In this document: positions 62,548 through 64,000 of the stretch, in pieces
Numbering within the stretch: the first letter of the stretch is position 1
How the letters are laid out: each line of letters starts with the position of its first letter
DNA from: Lentisphaeria bacterium
Lineage (GTDB): Bacteria; Verrucomicrobiota; Lentisphaeria; Victivallales; Victivallaceae
Assembly: GCA_017450705.1 (NCBI GenBank)
Contig: JAFSTC010000058.1
Location: 1 to 64,000, forward strand
Reading direction: 5' to 3'
Length of the DNA stretch: 64,000 bases
Notes under the pieces: generated by a model
The model's database searches: none
What the model saw: the letters and a program-made list of their open reading frames with translations, nothing else
What the model was told of the DNA's origin: nothing
Translations under genes and position numbers: made by a program

Positions 62548-63797
62548 TGGGAGTCATCGCGCTCCCCACGCGTCGGGGACTGCTTCTTCTCCTCACGGCC
62601 GCCGCGGCGACGGCAGTGGCCTGGGTTAACTCGGGGCTGATCACCGCCATGACGGCGGCTCTGCTCTGCGCCGTGGTCCTGTCGGGCTTCCTCATGGCGC
62701 AGCTCTTCTCCTTTGCCGGACTGCGTCCCGAGCGCTCCTTCGCCGGGGACGGGAGCTGCGGGGAGCCGCTGTACGTCAATATCGCCGTCCGGAACACGCT
62801 GCCGCTCTTCCGGCAAAGCTGCGTTCTGCTCGAAAACTATCCATTCTGCCTGTCGGAGCAGAGCGCCTTCGTCATCCCGCCCCTGGCGCCCGGGGAGACC
62901 TTTTCCGCAACGTGTCATGTCAAGGCCGAGAAAAGGGGCGTGTTCTGCCTCGAAAAGATCTGGCTCGCCTCGGGGGATCCCCTGGGGCTCTTCCGCAAAA
63001 AAAAGCGTTTCCGTCTGCCGGCGCAGGTGGAGATCCATCCCCGGATCATGCCGCTTGCCTCCCTTGCCGCCGCCGACAAAAGCGGCGGACTCGCCGACGC
63101 CGAAGGCAGGAAACAGGGCCGCGCCGGCAGCGGAGCGGAGTTTTTCGGCGTCCGCCCCTACCGCATCGGCGACGAAGTGCGGCACATCCACTGGAAGGCC
63201 ACCGCCGCCAAGGGGCGGCTGATGGTCAAGGAGTTCGAAGCCTCGGCGGTGGATCAGGTCGTGATCCTGCTGGATACGGACAAAAGGTTCGCAAGTGCCG
63301 AGCCCGGCAGCAACAATTTCGAATTTCTCATCTCCTGCGCCTCCTCCATAACGGAACATCTGGCCAAAAGATACTGCCACCTTCGGTTTGCCGCCGCGGA
63401 CGGGAACGGCGATCTGCACCACCTGACGGGAGACGCTTCGTCCGTGAAAAAGAAGATCGGGCAGGTCCTGCTGAATCTGCAGACATCGGAACTGGATTAC
63501 GCTCTCGTCCTGGAGGCCGTTGCGGAGACCGTCCCGCCCCGCAGCATCGTCTACTTTCTGAGCATGTCCGCAAAGGCGGTGCCGGACTTCATCGGCATCC
63601 TCGAGGAACAGGACTGCACCTGTTTCTGGATCTATGCGCCGCCGGAGAACTTCCCCGTCACCGAACCGGACAAACCCCGGATCGTCGACAGAAAAAAGGC
63701 AAGAGCCGCCCTGCCCGGGCACTGCATGCCCGATATCGCCGATTTCACCACGGGGCCGGAAATTCTGGAAAGCGGGAGTCGTCATGAAAAACTCTGA
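62547..63797 (+). CDS. DUF58 (vWA-like) membrane protein
   Basis: The protein of about 416 residues has two N-terminal membrane helices (residues about 10-33 and 36-55), then a beta-rich domain (LYVNIAVRNTLPLFR) and the DUF58 signature EFFGVRPYRIGDEVRHIHWK near residue 198, followed by a vWA-like VVILLDTD segment. It is the normal partner of MoxR ATPases. The start ATG overlaps the preceding stop in TGATG. The next gene starts 13 bases before its stop. Together these three form the MoxR/DUF58/transglutaminase-type module. Confidence 0.9.
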   Translation: MGVIALPTRRGLLLLLTAAAATAVAWVNSGLITAMTAALLCAVVLSGFLMAQLFSFAGLRPERSFAGDGSCGEPLYVNIAVRNTLPLFRQSCVLLENYPFCLSEQSAFVIPPLAPGETFSATCHVKAEKRGVFCLEKIWLASGDPLGLFRKKKRFRLPAQVEIHPRIMPLASLAAADKSGGLADAEGRKQGRAGSGAEFFGVRPYRIGDEVRHIHWKATAAKGRLMVKEFEASAVDQVVILLDTDKRFASAEPGSNNFEFLISCASSITEHLAKRYCHLRFAAADGNGDLHHLTGDASSVKKKIGQVLLNLQTSELDYALVLEAVAETVPPRSIVYFLSMSAKAVPDFIGILEEQDCTCFWIYAPPENFPVTEPDKPRIVDRKKARAALPGHCMPDIADFTTGPEILESGSRHEKL

Positions 63798-64000
63798 CCG
63801 GAAAGATCTCCTCCGCCTTCCGGAAAAAATCGGACAGTTTTTTTCCGCGTCCGGGGAGAAAGAAAAACACGACCGGATCTCGGACACCTCGCACATGCTG
63901 AAAAAAGCGCAGGGGAACTCCTGTCACTTCCTTTTCGTGCTGCTTTTCGGTCTGGCCGTCGCGTCCGCGCTGTGGCAGCACGGTTCGCCCCTGTTCACGC
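63784..64000 (+). CDS. Membrane protein fragment, probable transglutaminase-module partner
   Basis: The gene starts with ATG at 63784 and runs off the window; 72 residues are visible. The first 46 are charged and cytoplasmic-like (DLLRLPEKIGQFFSASGEKE), then a hydrophobic helix begins (HFLFVLLFGLAVASALW). In MoxR-DUF58 operons the third gene is commonly a TgpA-like DUF3488/transglutaminase membrane protein, so this is the best guess, made from position rather than sequence. Confidence 0.6.
   Translation, partial: MKNSDRKDLLRLPEKIGQFFSASGEKEKHDRISDTSHMLKKAQGNSCHFLFVLLFGLAVASALWQHGSPLFT

Overview
The window reads as part of a bacterial chromosome with high GC content, most likely from a Lentisphaerota (Victivallis-like) bacterium. 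The main clues are five pseudopilin genes with a nearly invariant [20 protein letters not shown] segment and a C-terminal H-X9-DG (or variant) motif, several very large secreted glycosidase-like proteins, two DUF4838 paralogues and an exo-rhamnogalacturonan-lyase-like protein. The taxonomy is inferred from gene content; no rRNA is present to confirm it.

Region 1 (1-16795) is accessory carbohydrate metabolism. It starts with the tail of an unidentified gene, a hairpin-rich non-coding stretch (344-721) and an AraC regulator divergent from a WbsX/GH99-like enzyme, a pseudopilin and a 1374-residue secreted LamG protein. A PocR-AraC regulator (8064-8960) is divergent from a five-gene operon: degenerate M24 protein, phosphotriesterase-family hydrolase, PL26-like rhamnogalacturonan lyase, a protein of unknown function and a beta-propeller possibly related to oligogalacturonate lyase. 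Region 2 (16927-25536) mixes housekeeping and sugar-acid genes: mreB with a DUF2156 gene, KDPG aldolase with a PfkB kinase of KDG-kinase type, recQ, a phosphofructokinase and a PHP phosphoesterase. Pectin-type depolymerisation in region 1 could feed the aldolase/kinase pair, but this link is inference.

Region 3 (25580-44682) is a second accessory block. It holds an AraC gene with a GATase-like lipoprotein, then a sialidase-like gene, pseudopilin, DUF4838 protein and GH42-like giant in one operon, a metallophosphoesterase lipoprotein, and a LacI regulator followed by two tandemly duplicated pseudopilins, a second DUF4838 paralogue and a trehalase-fold glycosidase. The pseudopilin-DUF4838 pair occurs twice and looks like a duplicated block.

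Region 4 (44839-53827) is a tightly packed housekeeping operon: hom, aspartokinase, proS, nifU-like, prfB, mnmG and an orphan ABC permease. Region 5 is a separate, strongly promoted and terminated pseudopilin gene (54021-54716), a 9-bp tandem repeat, thyX and an fmdB-type gene on the minus strand. Region 6 (56210-64000) is a second dense operon: leuB, a WaaP-like kinase, rnc, Fe-ADH, PfkB kinase, glyoxalase-like, FHA-MoxR fusion, DUF58 and a truncated membrane protein. Its last members look like the MoxR/DUF58/transglutaminase module.

The most original feature is the recurrent pairing of a dedicated pseudopilin with secreted glycosidases and a local AraC or LacI regulator. No tRNA, rRNA, CRISPR array, phage or insertion sequence was recognised.
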